Shown here piece after piece: positions 44,818-54,756 of a DNA stretch of 64,000 bases. Under the pieces are notes generated by a model that did not search any database, was not told the origin of the DNA, and worked only from the letters and a program-made list of their open reading frames with translations. The stretch's first letter is position 1. Each line of letters opens with the position of its first letter. A program made the position numbers and the translations under genes. The stretch is from contig NZ_BAKW01000003.1 in NCBI RefSeq assembly GCF_000614545.1, forward strand, positions 1-64,000. Direction: 5' to 3'. Source of the DNA: Asaia platycodi JCM 25414 (GTDB lineage Bacteria > Pseudomonadota > Alphaproteobacteria > Acetobacterales > Acetobacteraceae).

Positions 44818-44840
44818 ATCAGGCCCGCCGTTCCCTGCAC

Positions 44841-45964
44841 TCAGACGCGCATCGGCATGAGCACATAGAGTGCTGTCGGCAGATTGGTGTCGCGAACGAG
44901 CGTCGGCGCCGCACTATCGGCGAATGCGAACTCTGCCTCGACATCGATCTGATCGGTAATGTCGTTGAGATAACGGGCCTGAAAGCCGATTTCGAGCGAC
45001 GGGCCATCATAGGACACGCTGGTCTCGTCCAGCTCTTCCTTGGCCATGCCTGATCGGGGCTGATCGCGGAGAGCGTGAGCAGATTAGTCTGCACGGCCAG
45101 CTTGACCGGGCGGGAACGCTCCTGGCTGATCGCAGCGACGCGGGCCACGGCATCGGCAAAAGCCTGCTTGTTCACCCGCAGAAAGCGGTCGTTATTCTTT
45201 GGAATGACACGCTCATATTCCGGGAAGGTGCCGTCAATCAGCTTCGACGTCAGCATCACCGCACCGACGCGGAACTGGATGCGCGTCTCTGACAGGCTGA
45301 CCTGCACCGCGCCCGCGCCCTCATCGAGCAGCTTGCGCAGCTCAGCCACCGTCTTGCGTGGAATGATCACGCCCGGCATCTCGCCAGCACCTGCTGGCAG
45401 ATCGGTTTCGACACGGGCCAGACGATGCCCGTCAGTCGCCACCGCACGCAGCTTGGGCGCATCGCCATCCTTGGCAACGTGAAAATAGATGCCGTTCAGG
45501 TAGTATCGTGTTTCCTCGGTGGAAACCGCAAATCGGGTACGATCCACGAGGCCACGCAACACAGCGGCCGGAATGGAGAATTCGCAAGGCAGGTCGCCCG
45601 CGACCATTGAGGGAAAATCCTCGACGGGCAGCACGTTCAGGCTGGTCGCGTAGCGCCCGGCACGCAGGGCCAGCGGGGCGTCGCCGCCTCCATGATCGAG
45701 TTCGACCATGGAACCGTCAGCGAGTTTACGCACGATCTCATAAAGTACGCTTGCCGGTGCCGTGACCGCACCGTCGCGCGCGCCCTCTGCCGCCACTTCC
45801 TCGACCACCGCAATTTCCATATCGGTGGCAGTCAGGCGCAGAAGATTGCCTTCGATAGACAGCATGACGTTGGCGAGAATGGGGATCGTGTTCCGCTTCT
45901 CGGCAACGCTCTGGATATGGGCAAGGGCACGGATCAGCGTAGTGCGGTCAGCCTGGAATTTCAT
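44841..45964 (-). CDS. dnaN: DNA polymerase III beta clamp (frameshifted)
   Basis: Sliding clamp of the replicase. The start at 45964 gives MKFQADRTTLIRALAHIQSV; the open frame before it is not clamp-like. Segments include TIPILANVMLSI, LTATDMEIAV, FAVSTEETRYYLNGIYF and ATDGHRLARVE. The frame breaks near 45050 at AISPDQ. Adding one G (GGG read as GG) joins it to MAKEELDETSVSYDGP, and the usual clamp end LPTALYVLMPMRV follows. Repaired length is 374 residues. The break must be technical, since the gene is essential. Confidence 0.95.
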
Positions 45965-46036
45965 ATGATCGTAGACCCTCGAACACCCGAAAAACAAAAA
46001 ATCACTTTAGCAGAGCCGCAGGTCGCAGCAAAGAGA

Positions 46037-47480
46037 TCAGCCCTCGAGCATGCGGCGCAGAAGCTCGACATCCTCGGCAAACGCGACGTCACGCTCCATG
46101 AGCTCCTGCACGCGCGAAACAGCATGCATGACTGTCGTATGGTCACGATTGCCGAACTTGCGCCCGATCTCGGGAAGAGAGCGGCTGGTAAGCTGCTTGG
46201 CAGATACATGGCCACCTGACGCGGACGGGCCACGGCGCGCGCACGGCGGGCAGAGGACATATCCGTCAGGCGGATATTCCAGTGCTCGGAGACCTTGCGC
46301 TGGATTTCCTCGATCGTGACGCGGCGGTCATGCGCCTTGAGAATGTCATGCAGAACATCCTGCGTGCTTTCGAGCGTGACCGAGCGACCGAAGAGATTGG
46401 CATGCGCAATGAGACGGTTCAGCGCCCCCTCAAGCTCACGCACATTCGACGTGATCTTGTGCGCAAGGAATTCCAGCACCTTGCAGGAACCGCCACACCT
46501 GAAGCAAGTGCCTTGGCCTCGAGAATGGAGATACGCAGCTCGAACGTCGTCGCATGGATGTCGGCCACCATGCCGCAACCCAGACGCGTGCGCAGACGGT
46601 CTTCAAGGCCCGACAGATCGGAAGGCGATTTATCGGCACTGACCACGATCTGACGGCCAGCATCGACCAGCGCATTGAAGGTGTGGAAGAATTCTTCCTG
46701 CGTGTTGTCCTTGCCGATCAGAAACTGAAGATCGTCGATCATCAGCACATCGACTGAGCGCAGCTGCTCCTTGAACTCCATGGTCGATTGCGAGCGGATG
46801 GCTGCGATAAACCGGTACATGAACTTCTCGGCCGACATATAGGCAACCGATACACGCCCGCCACTGGTCAGCTCGGAGCCGATCGCATGCATGAGATGCG
46901 TCTTGCCCAGCCCCACACCACCATAAAGGAAGAGCGGATTGAACCCCGGGCTCGAAGGCTTCTCTGCCACGCGACGGGCGCAGGCATAGGCAAATTCGTT
47001 CGGCTTGCCGACAACAAAGCTGTCGAAAGTAAAACGCGGGTCGAGCGGTGCGGCCAGATCGTGACGCGCGTCCTGGACGCTGGTTGCCTGGACGACAGGT
47101 GCCTCGATCTCGACGGCAGGAACGACAGCCTCTACAGCGACAGGCGCAGCAAGCCCGTCACCCACGCGCTGAACCTGCAGCTCAACATGATGAACGGCAC
47201 GATTTTCGTTGCGCCATAACTCCTGCAGGCGGTCGCCATACTGGCCGCGCACCCAGTCACGCAAAAAGCGGGTGGGCAGAAAAAGCGTGATTTCATCTTC
47301 TTCAAGCGGGCCGAGCACGATCTGCTGCAACCAGGTACGATATTCGACATCGCCGACCTCGACCCGGAGGCGTTCGCGCACCTTCACCCATTGCGCTGCC
47401 AGCACAGGCTCCGTGCCCGACGTGCAGGATACCGTTTCCGTCATTGCGGGAAGATCCGTATGAGACCCTTCGTCTGCCAT
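46037..47480 (-). CDS. dnaA: Chromosomal replication initiator DnaA (two frame breaks)
   Basis: Origin-binding AAA+ initiator. The start at 47480 (MADEGSHTD) has GGGGGAG directly upstream. Domain I shows [15 protein letters not shown] and domain II is an Ala/Val-rich linker. Domain III has [18 protein letters not shown], Walker [14 protein letters not shown], Walker [11 protein letters not shown], and sensor segments to [10 protein letters not shown]. The frame breaks near 46495 and near 46208, each a one-base loss. Repair restores [20 protein letters not shown] and domain IV with [20 protein letters not shown] followed by the [11 protein letters not shown]-binding signature. Length is 481 residues. 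Between rpsT and dnaA no DnaA boxes were seen. Confidence 0.95.
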
Positions 47481-47632
47481 CACTCCCCCGAGTTTCAACA
47501 AAAGACACGACAGGAGCCGTCACGATCAGAGAACCCGACCCTTTAAGACCCCCGGTAGAGGGCGCACAGGATAGGGCATACGGATCGAGAGAGGCAAGCT
47601 TATCCGGCATGCACAAAATCTGGCAACCGGCG

Positions 47633-47674
47633 AAAAAAAAGAACGGATATGGCATCATGGCCATACCCGTTCTT
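47633..47674 (-). terminator. rpsT terminator
   Basis: A 15-base stem (AAGAACGG side against CCGTTCTT side, one A-C mismatch) with a short loop, followed on the minus strand by eight T. It separates rpsT from dnaA, implying that dnaA has its own promoter between about 47481 and 47632. Confidence 0.9.
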
Positions 47675-47728
47675 TCTTGTAGTCTCAGACCAAACGCTCC
47701 TACAAGGTAAGCGCGTCTGTCTGTCCGA

Positions 47729-47998
47729 TCAGGCCGAAGCCAGAGCCTTGATGCGTGCCGAAAGGCGCGACAGCTTGCGGCTCACCGTGTTGGCGGCGAG
47801 GACGCCCTTGCCAACAGCGCGCTGCATTTCCGGCTGCGCGGCGCGCAGAGCATCATTTGCAGCGCTCTTGTCACCCGAAAGAATGGCCGTTTCGACCTTC
47901 TTCACAAAGGTGCGGACGCGGGAAATGCGGGAAACGTTACGCTCACGGCGACGCTCGTTCTGACGGATGCGCTTGCGCGCAGAGGCGGTGTTAGCCAT
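47729..47998 (-). CDS. rpsT: 30S ribosomal protein S20
   Basis: An 89-residue basic helical ribosomal protein: [20 protein letters not shown] at the N-terminus and the conserved [20 protein letters not shown] near the end. The length is standard. rpsT just upstream of dnaA is the usual alphaproteobacterial order. A short TTGTC-GCAA-GACAA hairpin lies in its leader around 48040-48055. Confidence 0.96.
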   Translation of the reverse strand: MANTASARKRIRQNERRRERNVSRISRVRTFVKKVETAILSGDKSAANDALRAAQPEMQRAVGKGVLAANTVSRKLSRLSARIKALASA

Positions 47999-48133
47999 TT
48001 CTACTCTTCAGCCCTGTTCTGTTCGGCTTGTTAGGTTGTCTTGCGACAACAATAAAGCATGCCAGCCAATCATCTCTAAAAGAGACGCAGAGCCAGCGGA
48101 GGGCTCGCCTTTAGTCCAGTTTCACGCTGCCAG

Positions 48134-49003
48134 TCAAGCGTCCTCTAAAGAAAGTGGCGGCTGAAGGCGTGGACAATAAAAACTTGAACGCCCTGCCTGA
48201 ACAACCCGACGGATTCCATGACAGACAGGATAGCCCGGACAATCGGGGCAAGGCTCTCCCTCACGCCCGTAGACCTGATGCAATTCCTGAAAAGCCCCCG
48301 GTTTTCCTTCTGAATCGACATAATCGCGCAATGTCGAGCCACCGGCGCCGATAGCCTCTTCGAGCACCGCAGGCGTCACCTCGGCGATACGTGTCACCTC
48401 ATCGACAACAAGCGATGCGGCGCGTCTCTCCGGGTTGATCCGGGCACGAAAAAGAATTTCGGATACATATATATTGCCGAGCCCTGCCACCACATGCTGA
48501 TCGAGCAGCACCGTCTTGATGGGCGAACGTTTGCCCGCGAGCTTCGCCACGAGATAGGCAGCATCGAATCCCGGCAGGAGTGGATCTGCCCCCAGTCTGG
48601 CCAGAAGCGGATGCTCGCGCTCATGCCCCGAATCCAGAAGCAGGAAACATCCGAAACGCCTCGGGTCCACAAGGCCGATCCGGGTACCGTTATCGAGCGT
48701 CAGTGTGACGTGTTCATGAAGCATCGGCAGATAAGTGCTGCCCTTGCGCCGCGGATGGGTAATGCGGATGCGTCCGCTCATGCCCAGATGAATAAGCAGG
48801 GTCGGCCCGCGCATCAGCGCAATCAGCATGTATTTGCCAAGACGCGTGGCCGCACGGATCTTTTTTCCATCAGCCCGTATCGAGAGATCGTCGGACACAG
48901 GCCAGCGCAGATCGCTTCTGACCTCCGTACTGATGATACGGCGGTCGGCGAGAGCCGCTCTTAACCCGATGAGAATAGTTTCAACTTCTGGTAGCTCTGG
49001 CAT
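48134..49003 (-). CDS. mutM: Formamidopyrimidine-DNA glycosylase
   Basis: Removes 8-oxoguanine and related lesions. The start at 49003 gives MPELPEVETILIGLR, placing the catalytic proline at position 2 and the glutamate at 3; the frame's upstream extension would bury them. Other family segments are LGKYMLIAL, LLIHLGMSGRI, GLGNIYVSEILFRA and the IGAGGSTLRDYV loop. The C-terminal zinc finger is odd. It reads CPDC, then PGYPVC, then GRSSFYCPRLQ, with leucine where the fourth cysteine normally stands and an extra cysteine earlier. It is divergent from ubiE across 30 bases, leaving little room for two promoters. Confidence 0.94.
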   Translation of the reverse strand: MPELPEVETILIGLRAALADRRIISTEVRSDLRWPVSDDLSIRADGKKIRAATRLGKYMLIALMRGPTLLIHLGMSGRIRITHPRRKGSTYLPMLHEHVTLTLDNGTRIGLVDPRRFGCFLLLDSGHEREHPLLARLGADPLLPGFDAAYLVAKLAGKRSPIKTVLLDQHVVAGLGNIYVSEILFRARINPERRAASLVVDEVTRIAEVTPAVLEEAIGAGGSTLRDYVDSEGKPGAFQELHQVYGREGEPCPDCPGYPVCHGIRRVVQAGRSSFYCPRLQPPLSLEDA

Positions 49004-49033
49004 CTTGGGTGCCGACACTATATCCAGAGAAGC

Positions 49034-49818
49034 ATGACCGACAACGCATCATTTCCCCTTCCCGAATCTGCCAGTGGCGAGAGGATGAGACCACCGATTT
49101 CGGATATCGCTCCGTTCCGAGGGCCGAGAAGAAGCCGCTGGTGCGCGCCGTCTTCGATAGCGTCGCTGGCCGCTACGACGTCATGAACGATGTGATGTCG
49201 CTTGGCATCCATCGCGTGTGGAAGCGCATTTTCATCACCACCCTCGTACCGAGGCGCGACCTCAAGCTGCTCGATCTGGCGGGCGGCACGGGCGATATCA
49301 GCTTTGGCTGGCTGAAGAACAATGGCGGCCCGGCGCTTCTGACAGATATCAACGCCTCCATGCTCGAAGTCGGGCGCTCGCGTGCAGCCAGCAAGGGGTA
49401 TCTGAGCGATATCGAGTTTTCAGTCGTCGATGCCGAGGCGATTCCGCTGCCCGATCGCAGCGTTGATCGCGTGTCGATTGCTTTTGGGCTGCGTAATTGC
49501 ACCGACAAGGATGCCGTGCTTCGCGAAGCCCGTCGTGTATTGCGCCCGGGCGGCAAGTTCTGCTGCCTGGAGTTCTCCCGCGTACAGGTCGCTGCCCTCG
49601 CACCGATCTATGACGCCTGGTCTTTTGGCGTTCTGCCCAGAATGGGCCAGATCATTGCAAAGGATGCCGAGAGCTATCGCTATCTTGCGGAAAGCATCCG
49701 CACTTTCCCCGAGCAGGATGTGCTGGCCGAGATGATGCGCGAAGCAGGCCTCGAAAAGGTGAGCTATCAGAATCTCTCCGGCGGGATCGCGGCGATCCAT
49801 TCCGGCTGGAAGCTCTGA
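49034..49818 (+). CDS. ubiE: UbiE/MenG C-methyltransferase (frameshifted)
   Basis: Demethylubiquinol (and demethylmenaquinol) C-methyltransferase. The true start is ATG 49034, MTDNASFPLPESASGER, behind AGAGAAGC. The frame breaks near 49082, where one G is missing (AGGG read as AGG). Repair continues DETTDFGYRSVPRAEKKPLV and gives 261 residues. Motifs are FDSVAGRYDVMNDVMSLGIH, the SAM site LLDLAGGTGDISF, IAFGLRNCTDK, and the family ending SGGIAAIHSGWKL. An uninterrupted frame with a different N-terminus exists from 49009 but its first residues are unrelated. It opens a ubiE-coaBC-dut operon. Confidence 0.93.
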
Positions 49819-49824
49819 TCTTTC

Positions 49825-51025
49825 ATGCGCGCGCGGGTCATTCTGATCATAGGCGGGGGTATCGCCGCCTATAAATCGCTGGAACTGATCCGGCTGCTCC
49901 GCAAGCGCGACATCGCCGTCGAATGCGTGCTGACCGACTCAGCAACGCATTTCGTTACCCCGCTTTCGGTTCAGGGCCTGTCAGGCGCGCCGGTACATAC
50001 AGCGCTGCTCTCTTTGGCTGAAGACAGCCAGATGGACCATATCGCCCTCTCCCGCAGTGCCGATCTGCTGGTGGTCTGCCCGGCAACCGCCAATCTTCTG
50101 GCACGCATGGCTCATGGCTTTGCTGATGATCTGGCCACAACCCTTCTTCTGGCAACCGACACGCCCGTCCTGATCGCTCCTGCCATGAATGTGCGCATGT
50201 GGCAGCATCCGGCTACCCAGGACAATCTCGGGCTCCTGCGCGCGCGCGGCTGTCTGTTCGTCGGCCCGGATGAGGGAGAGATGGCCTGTGGTGAGTTCGG
50301 CCCCGGCCGCCTGAGCGATCCGCAAACCATCGTCAACGCCATCGAAGACGCGCTCTTCCCGCGCAAACCTCTGTCAGGACGCCATATTCTGGTAACCGCA
50401 GGCCCGACCCATGAGCTATCGACCCCGTGCGGTTCATCGCCAATCACTCGTCAGGCAAGCAGGGATACGCCATCGCCGCCGCCTGCGCCCAGCTCGGCGC
50501 GCAGGTGACACTCGTGAGTGGCCCGACCGCCCTGCCCTGCCCTATTGGTGTCACGTGTGTCCATATCATCACGGCGGTCGAGATGCTTGCGGCCTGTGAG
50601 GCGGCTCTGCCAGCAGACTGCGCCATCTGCGCTGCGGCTGTCGGCGACTGGCGCGTGGCAGAAACGGCCACGCAGAAACGCAAGAAACAGGGCAACGCGC
50701 CTCCCGACCTCGCCTGATCGAAAATCCCGATATCCTTGCCACGCTCTCGCGCCCCGGCGCTTTGCGTCCGTCGCTCGTCATCGGTTTTGCGGCGGAGACA
50801 GAAACATTGCAGGCGCATGCTGTCGCCAAGAAGCAACGCAAGGGTTGCGACTGGCTACTGGCCAATGATGTCAGCACAGGAACCGGCGTCTTCGGTGGCG
50901 ATCAGAACCGCGTCCTTTTTCTGAATGGCGATTCCGTCGAACCCTGGCCCGCGATGCCCAAGACGGAAATTGCCAGCTCTCTTGCTGCGCGTATCGCAGC
51001 CCATTTTTCTTCTTCCTCAAGGTAA
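49825..51025 (+). CDS. coaBC: Bifunctional CoaBC (two frame breaks)
   Basis: Phosphopantothenoylcysteine decarboxylase and synthetase, steps two and three of CoA synthesis from phosphopantothenate. The CoaC half shows GGGIAAYKSLELIRLLRK, DHIALSRSADLLVVCPATAN, the APAMNVRMW motif and the catalytic cysteine in EMACGEFGPGR. The CoaB half has ILVTAGPTHE, then NHSSGKQGYAIAAACAQ, and ends with LLANDVSTGTGVFGGDQN. Breaks near 50417 and 50717 each need one C. Repair restores EPIDPVRFIA and DLRLIENPDILA and gives 400 residues. It begins six bases after ubiE. Confidence 0.93.
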
Positions 51026-51031
51026 GGCTTC

Positions 51032-51493
51032 ATGTCACCGCTCCCCGTCGAACTTGTCAGGCTTCCCCATGCAGAGGGCCTCGACCTTCCCCATTACGCC
51101 AGCAGTGGTGCGGCGGGTATGGATCTGCTCGCCGCCATTGGGGAAAACATCATCGTCAAGGCGGGAGAACGCGCCCTGATCCCCACCGGGCTCAGAATCG
51201 GCCTGCCTGCAGGATATGAATTGCAGATCCGTCCCCGTTCGGGGCTGGCGCTCAAACACGGCATCACACTGCCCAATACTCCCGGTACGATCGACGAGGA
51301 TTATCGCGGCGAGATCGGGGTCATAGTGCTCAACACGGGAAAGGAAGATTTTATGATTTCCCGTGGCATGCGCATCGCCCAGGCCGTGCTCGCACCCGTC
51401 ATTCGTTTGACATGGGTGGAAGTTTCTGAACTGGATGAAACCTCACGTGGCGCTGGTGGATTTGGCAGCACGGGCATCGCCAACGCCCCCTGA
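51032..51493 (+). CDS. dut: dUTP diphosphatase
   Basis: Trimeric dUTPase of 153 residues that hydrolyses dUTP to dUMP, keeping uracil out of DNA. All five motifs are present: [46 protein letters not shown] and the C-terminal GAGGFGSTG arm. It starts six bases after coaBC, the classic coaBC-dut order. The frame is intact. Confidence 0.96.
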   Translation: MSPLPVELVRLPHAEGLDLPHYASSGAAGMDLLAAIGENIIVKAGERALIPTGLRIGLPAGYELQIRPRSGLALKHGITLPNTPGTIDEDYRGEIGVIVLNTGKEDFMISRGMRIAQAVLAPVIRLTWVEVSELDETSRGAGGFGSTGIANAP

Positions 51494-51506
51494 GAGAGCA
51501 GTTACA

Positions 51507-51676
51507 ATGCCTGAATCCTTTCGCAACTGGCAGGTTCTGACCGTTTAGAGCAAGGCTTTTGACAAACCGGGTTCGTGAGCCTGAACCCACCGATATGAAC
51601 AGGTTGCGCCAAGCTCTGAACGGCCAGAAGCTGTTTCTTGTTCTGCCACCGGAAGGGCGCAGAGAGTTACGGCTCT
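51507..51676 (+). CDS. Possible small frameshifted ORF after dut
   Basis: An ATG at 51507 behind GAGAGAG starts MPESFRNWQVLT, which stops at once. With one base added near 51545 the frame continues ARLLTNRVREPEPTDMNR and ends LFLVLPPEGRRELRL, giving about 56 residues and a length divisible by three. The break has the same one-base-loss character as elsewhere in the window. No family is recognised. It could be non-coding; it lies between dut and the ABC permease on the same strand. Confidence 0.35.
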
Positions 51677-51701
51677 AGAGCCAGATATAAGGAAGGAGCG
51701 C

Positions 51702-53403
51702 ATGTCGCCATTACGGGTGCGACGCGGCACACGCGGAGCGGATCGAAAATCGGGGCTGACGGCATCGCTCGTCGGCACGCTGGTTGTGGTCGCTGCACTG
51801 GCCCTGTTCTCGCGCTTCCTGCCGGCACGCCTGACCCCTTTCCATCATGGCGGATTGATTGCCCCGCATTTTCGCTCGCTAGCGGGGTTGCAGGTGCTGT
51901 TGGGCGATTTCGGCCATACCGCCATGCGCATGGCATTCGCCACGCTCAGCGGATCGCTTTTGGGAGCAATTCTGGCCCTTCTTGCAGCCAAGATCCTGTG
52001 CTGCGCAGCGCAGTCGGCACGGCTCTGGGTGGAATGCACATGGTGCCTCTGCTCTGCCTTCTGCCTTTTCTGCGTCTGCTTGGTTTCGAAATCGCAGCGA
52101 TTGGCACGACATGCCTGTGCTTTGCCGCGCCCATAGCCACCGCAGCCCTGAGAGCGTGGACGCAGATACCGCGCGCACTTGACGAGGCGACACGCGGCTC
52201 GGACTCACCGGTTGGCAGCGCCTCTGGCGGCTGGAGGCTCCTTTCGCCATTCCCGACGGCGTGACGGCGCTGGCACGCGCCATGCCGCTCGCCTGGTGCG
52301 TTCTGATTGCTACCGAAATGCTGCCCGTCAACGGGGCGCTCTCATCGCGCCCGGGGCTAGGCGCCCACGCGGGACAGGCGGCGGCAATCGGCTCGCTGTG
52401 GCAAACTCTCCTCGCAGCGATGCTTATCGGTATCCTGGCGTTTCTCTATGATTCCTGTCTGGTTTTTCCGTGGCAGATCTGGGCGGATCGCTATCGACTG
52501 CACCCTCTTTTCGATGGTGCGCCCGATCCCTGGATGCTCAAATTCTGGCGCCGGACCCGTTTGCTCAAGCGGGCGGGCGAAAGACTGCGCCGCGCGCTGG
52601 CCAGGCTCGGCAATATGAGATGGGGCGGCATAGGTTTTCGTCCGGTCGTGCCCACCGCCTCGCCTTCGCCCTTGATCGGGCTCTCATCGGGAATTTTCCT
52701 GCTTCTGATCGTTGTCGGATTCTTCTACCGGCATCACGCGCTCGATCTTGGCGATCTCGGGATCGTGGTAGCGCAGAGTCTCATTTCTGCGTTGCGCATG
52801 ACCCTCGCTTTGCTGCTGGCACTCGCTCTATGGCTGCCTCTCGGAGTCTGGCTGGGCCTCTCATCGCGTCGTGCGGCAATAGCGCGCGTGGCTGCCCGGT
52901 TCCTGACACTCTACCCAAAGAACATTCTTTTTCCCGTTCTCTGTCTCGCCCTGACGACGCTGCATTTCTCCCCGTTGATCTGGCCGCTCATTCTGTGCTT
53001 CTTTTTCGTGCAGGGTCTGCTTCTGGCCCAGATCCTGCGCGGCTTGCGCAGCTATCCTGTCGACCTGCTACAGGCGGCGCAGAATTTGCAGATCAAGGGC
53101 TGGCTCTGGTGGAGCCGCGTCCTGCTCCCCGGTCTGGCGCCCGCCTTGCTCGACGCCGTCAGTGCAGCATCCATGACCGGCTGGACGATCCTGATCCTGG
53201 CGGAGCGATCGTCATGGACCCTCCAAAACCGCGATGGCAGTGGCATTGGTGCCTATGTCGCCCACGCCATCGAAGCGGGTGATCTGCCGCGTGTCGTGCT
53301 CGGGGCTGCCGTACTGACACTCTGCATTGCGCTAGGTGAAATTCTGGTCTGGCACCCGCTGCGTGTGCAGATCCGTCGCCGCATCCAACCCTCTCAGAAC
53401 TGA
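51702..53403 (+). CDS. Double-domain ABC importer permease (two frame breaks)
   Basis: Inner-membrane permease of the nitrate/sulfonate/taurine type. The repaired product is 567 residues and holds two binding-protein-dependent permease domains in tandem, each with about six spans. Cytoplasmic loops that would contact the ATPase include GLTGWQRLWRLEAPFAIPDG in the first half and LLQAAQNLQIKGWLWWSRVL in the second. Breaks near 52000 (AAKI to PVLRSAVG) and 52195 (EATR to LGLTGWQR) each need one C. The start MSPLRVRRGTRGADR has AAGGAGCGC... spacing typical of the region. No periplasmic binding protein gene is adjacent. Confidence 0.82.
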
Positions 53404-53417
53404 CCATGGAGCCTGAC

Positions 53418-54737
53418 ATGCAGGAAATCCTGCTCTCGATCCGCAATTGCCTTCAGGTCTACCAGAAGCAGAGCAGCACCGATCTGCCGGTGCTTGAGGA
53501 TGTGAGCTTCGATCTTCATGCAGGTCAAATCGTAGGGCTCGTCGGGCGCTCGGGCTCAGGGAAGAGTACGTTGTTGCGCATCGCTTCGGGGCTTATTCCG
53601 GCAAGCGCGGGCGAAATAATCTGGAAAGGCAATCCCCTCGCCGGGCCAACCCCTGATATCGCCATGGTCTTTCAGTCCTTCGCGCTTTTTCCCTGGCTGA
53701 CCGTGCAGCAAAACATCATGCTCGGGCTCGAAGCCAAATGTCTGCCTCGGATCGAATGTGAGAGGCGCTGCGACGACCTGATCGATCTGATCGGGTTGAA
53801 CGGCTACGAGAACGCTCTGCCCAAGGAGCTTTCCGGCTCGATGCAGCAGCGTGTCGGGCTTGCGCGCGCGCTGGTGATGCAGCCCGATCTGCTGTTGATG
53901 GACGAGCCTTTTTCTTCACTCGATATGCTGACAGCTGAGAACCTGCGCACGGATCTGATCGAACTCTGGTCGGAAAAACGCTTGCCGACCCGTGCCATGA
54001 TGCTGGTCACGCATAATGTCGAAGAAGCCGTGCTGATGTGTGACCGTATTCTGCTGTTTTCGTCCAATCCGGGACGGGTCTCGCATGAACTGACCGTGCC
54101 CTTCCCTCATCCACGTAACCGCGACGATGCTGCATTCAGACAATTTGTCGATCACATCTACACGCTCATGACACGCCGCGCGCCGCTGGTCTCCGAAGCC
54201 AGCCTGGAAAGCGGCGTGCCGGTTCCTGCGCCGCATCCCATGGCGCTGGTGCTTCCTCCCATTCCGATCAATGTGCTGGTCGGTCTGCTGGAGACGCTCG
54301 CGGCGGCCCCGCTCAACGGCCGCGCCGATCTGCCCCATCTCTCCGAAAGGCTGCAGATGGCGCTCGACGATCTCTTTCCACTGGGTGAATCGCTCCAGCT
54401 TCTGGAACTGGCCGAGCTTGAGGACGGCGATATCCTCATGACCGAGGCGGGCATTCGATTCGTTCAGGCCGATCAGGACGAACGGCGCGAAATCATGCGT
54501 ACCGCCCTGCTGCATCATATCCCGCTCATACGCTCCATCCGTGCGGTTCTGGACGAACGTTCCGGCCATCGCACCGGCGCCGATCGCTTTCGCGAGGAGC
54601 TGGAAGCCACCATGTCACCCGGCTATGCCGAGCAGACGCTCATGACCGCCACGAACTGGGCGCGCTACACCGAGCTCTTCGATTTCGATGAAGAAGCCGA
54701 CCAGTTCATGCTCGATCGCGAGGCCGGGGGGTACTGA
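53418..54737 (+). CDS. ABC importer ATPase with C-terminal AAA-associated domain
   Basis: Partner ATPase of the preceding permease. Residues 1-230 form an ABC domain close to nitrate/taurine ATPases: Walker A GRSGSGKSTLLRIASG, Q-loop VFQSFALFPWLTV, signature ELSGSMQQRVGLARAL, Walker B LLLMDEPFSSLD, switch His in LVTHNVEEAV. The remaining 200 residues match the AAA-associated C-terminal extension found on a subset of these ATPases (LVGLLETLAAAPLNGRADL, then RLQMALDDLFPLGESLQLLE), thought to be regulatory. ATG 53418 is chosen over 53406 because GGAG lies six bases before it. Substrate unknown. Confidence 0.85.
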   Translation: MQEILLSIRNCLQVYQKQSSTDLPVLEDVSFDLHAGQIVGLVGRSGSGKSTLLRIASGLIPASAGEIIWKGNPLAGPTPDIAMVFQSFALFPWLTVQQNIMLGLEAKCLPRIECERRCDDLIDLIGLNGYENALPKELSGSMQQRVGLARALVMQPDLLLMDEPFSSLDMLTAENLRTDLIELWSEKRLPTRAMMLVTHNVEEAVLMCDRILLFSSNPGRVSHELTVPFPHPRNRDDAAFRQFVDHIYTLMTRRAPLVSEASLESGVPVPAPHPMALVLPPIPINVLVGLLETLAAAPLNGRADLPHLSERLQMALDDLFPLGESLQLLELAELEDGDILMTEAGIRFVQADQDERREIMRTALLHHIPLIRSIRAVLDERSGHRTGADRFREELEATMSPGYAEQTLMTATNWARYTELFDFDEEADQFMLDREAGGY

Positions 54738-54756
54738 ACCCACGGCCCGGCCACCC

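Noticed and set aside
47481-47728. DnaA boxes in the dnaA-rpsT gap
   Set aside because: The nearest string, TTATCCGGC, departs from the consensus at three positions; no origin is claimed there.
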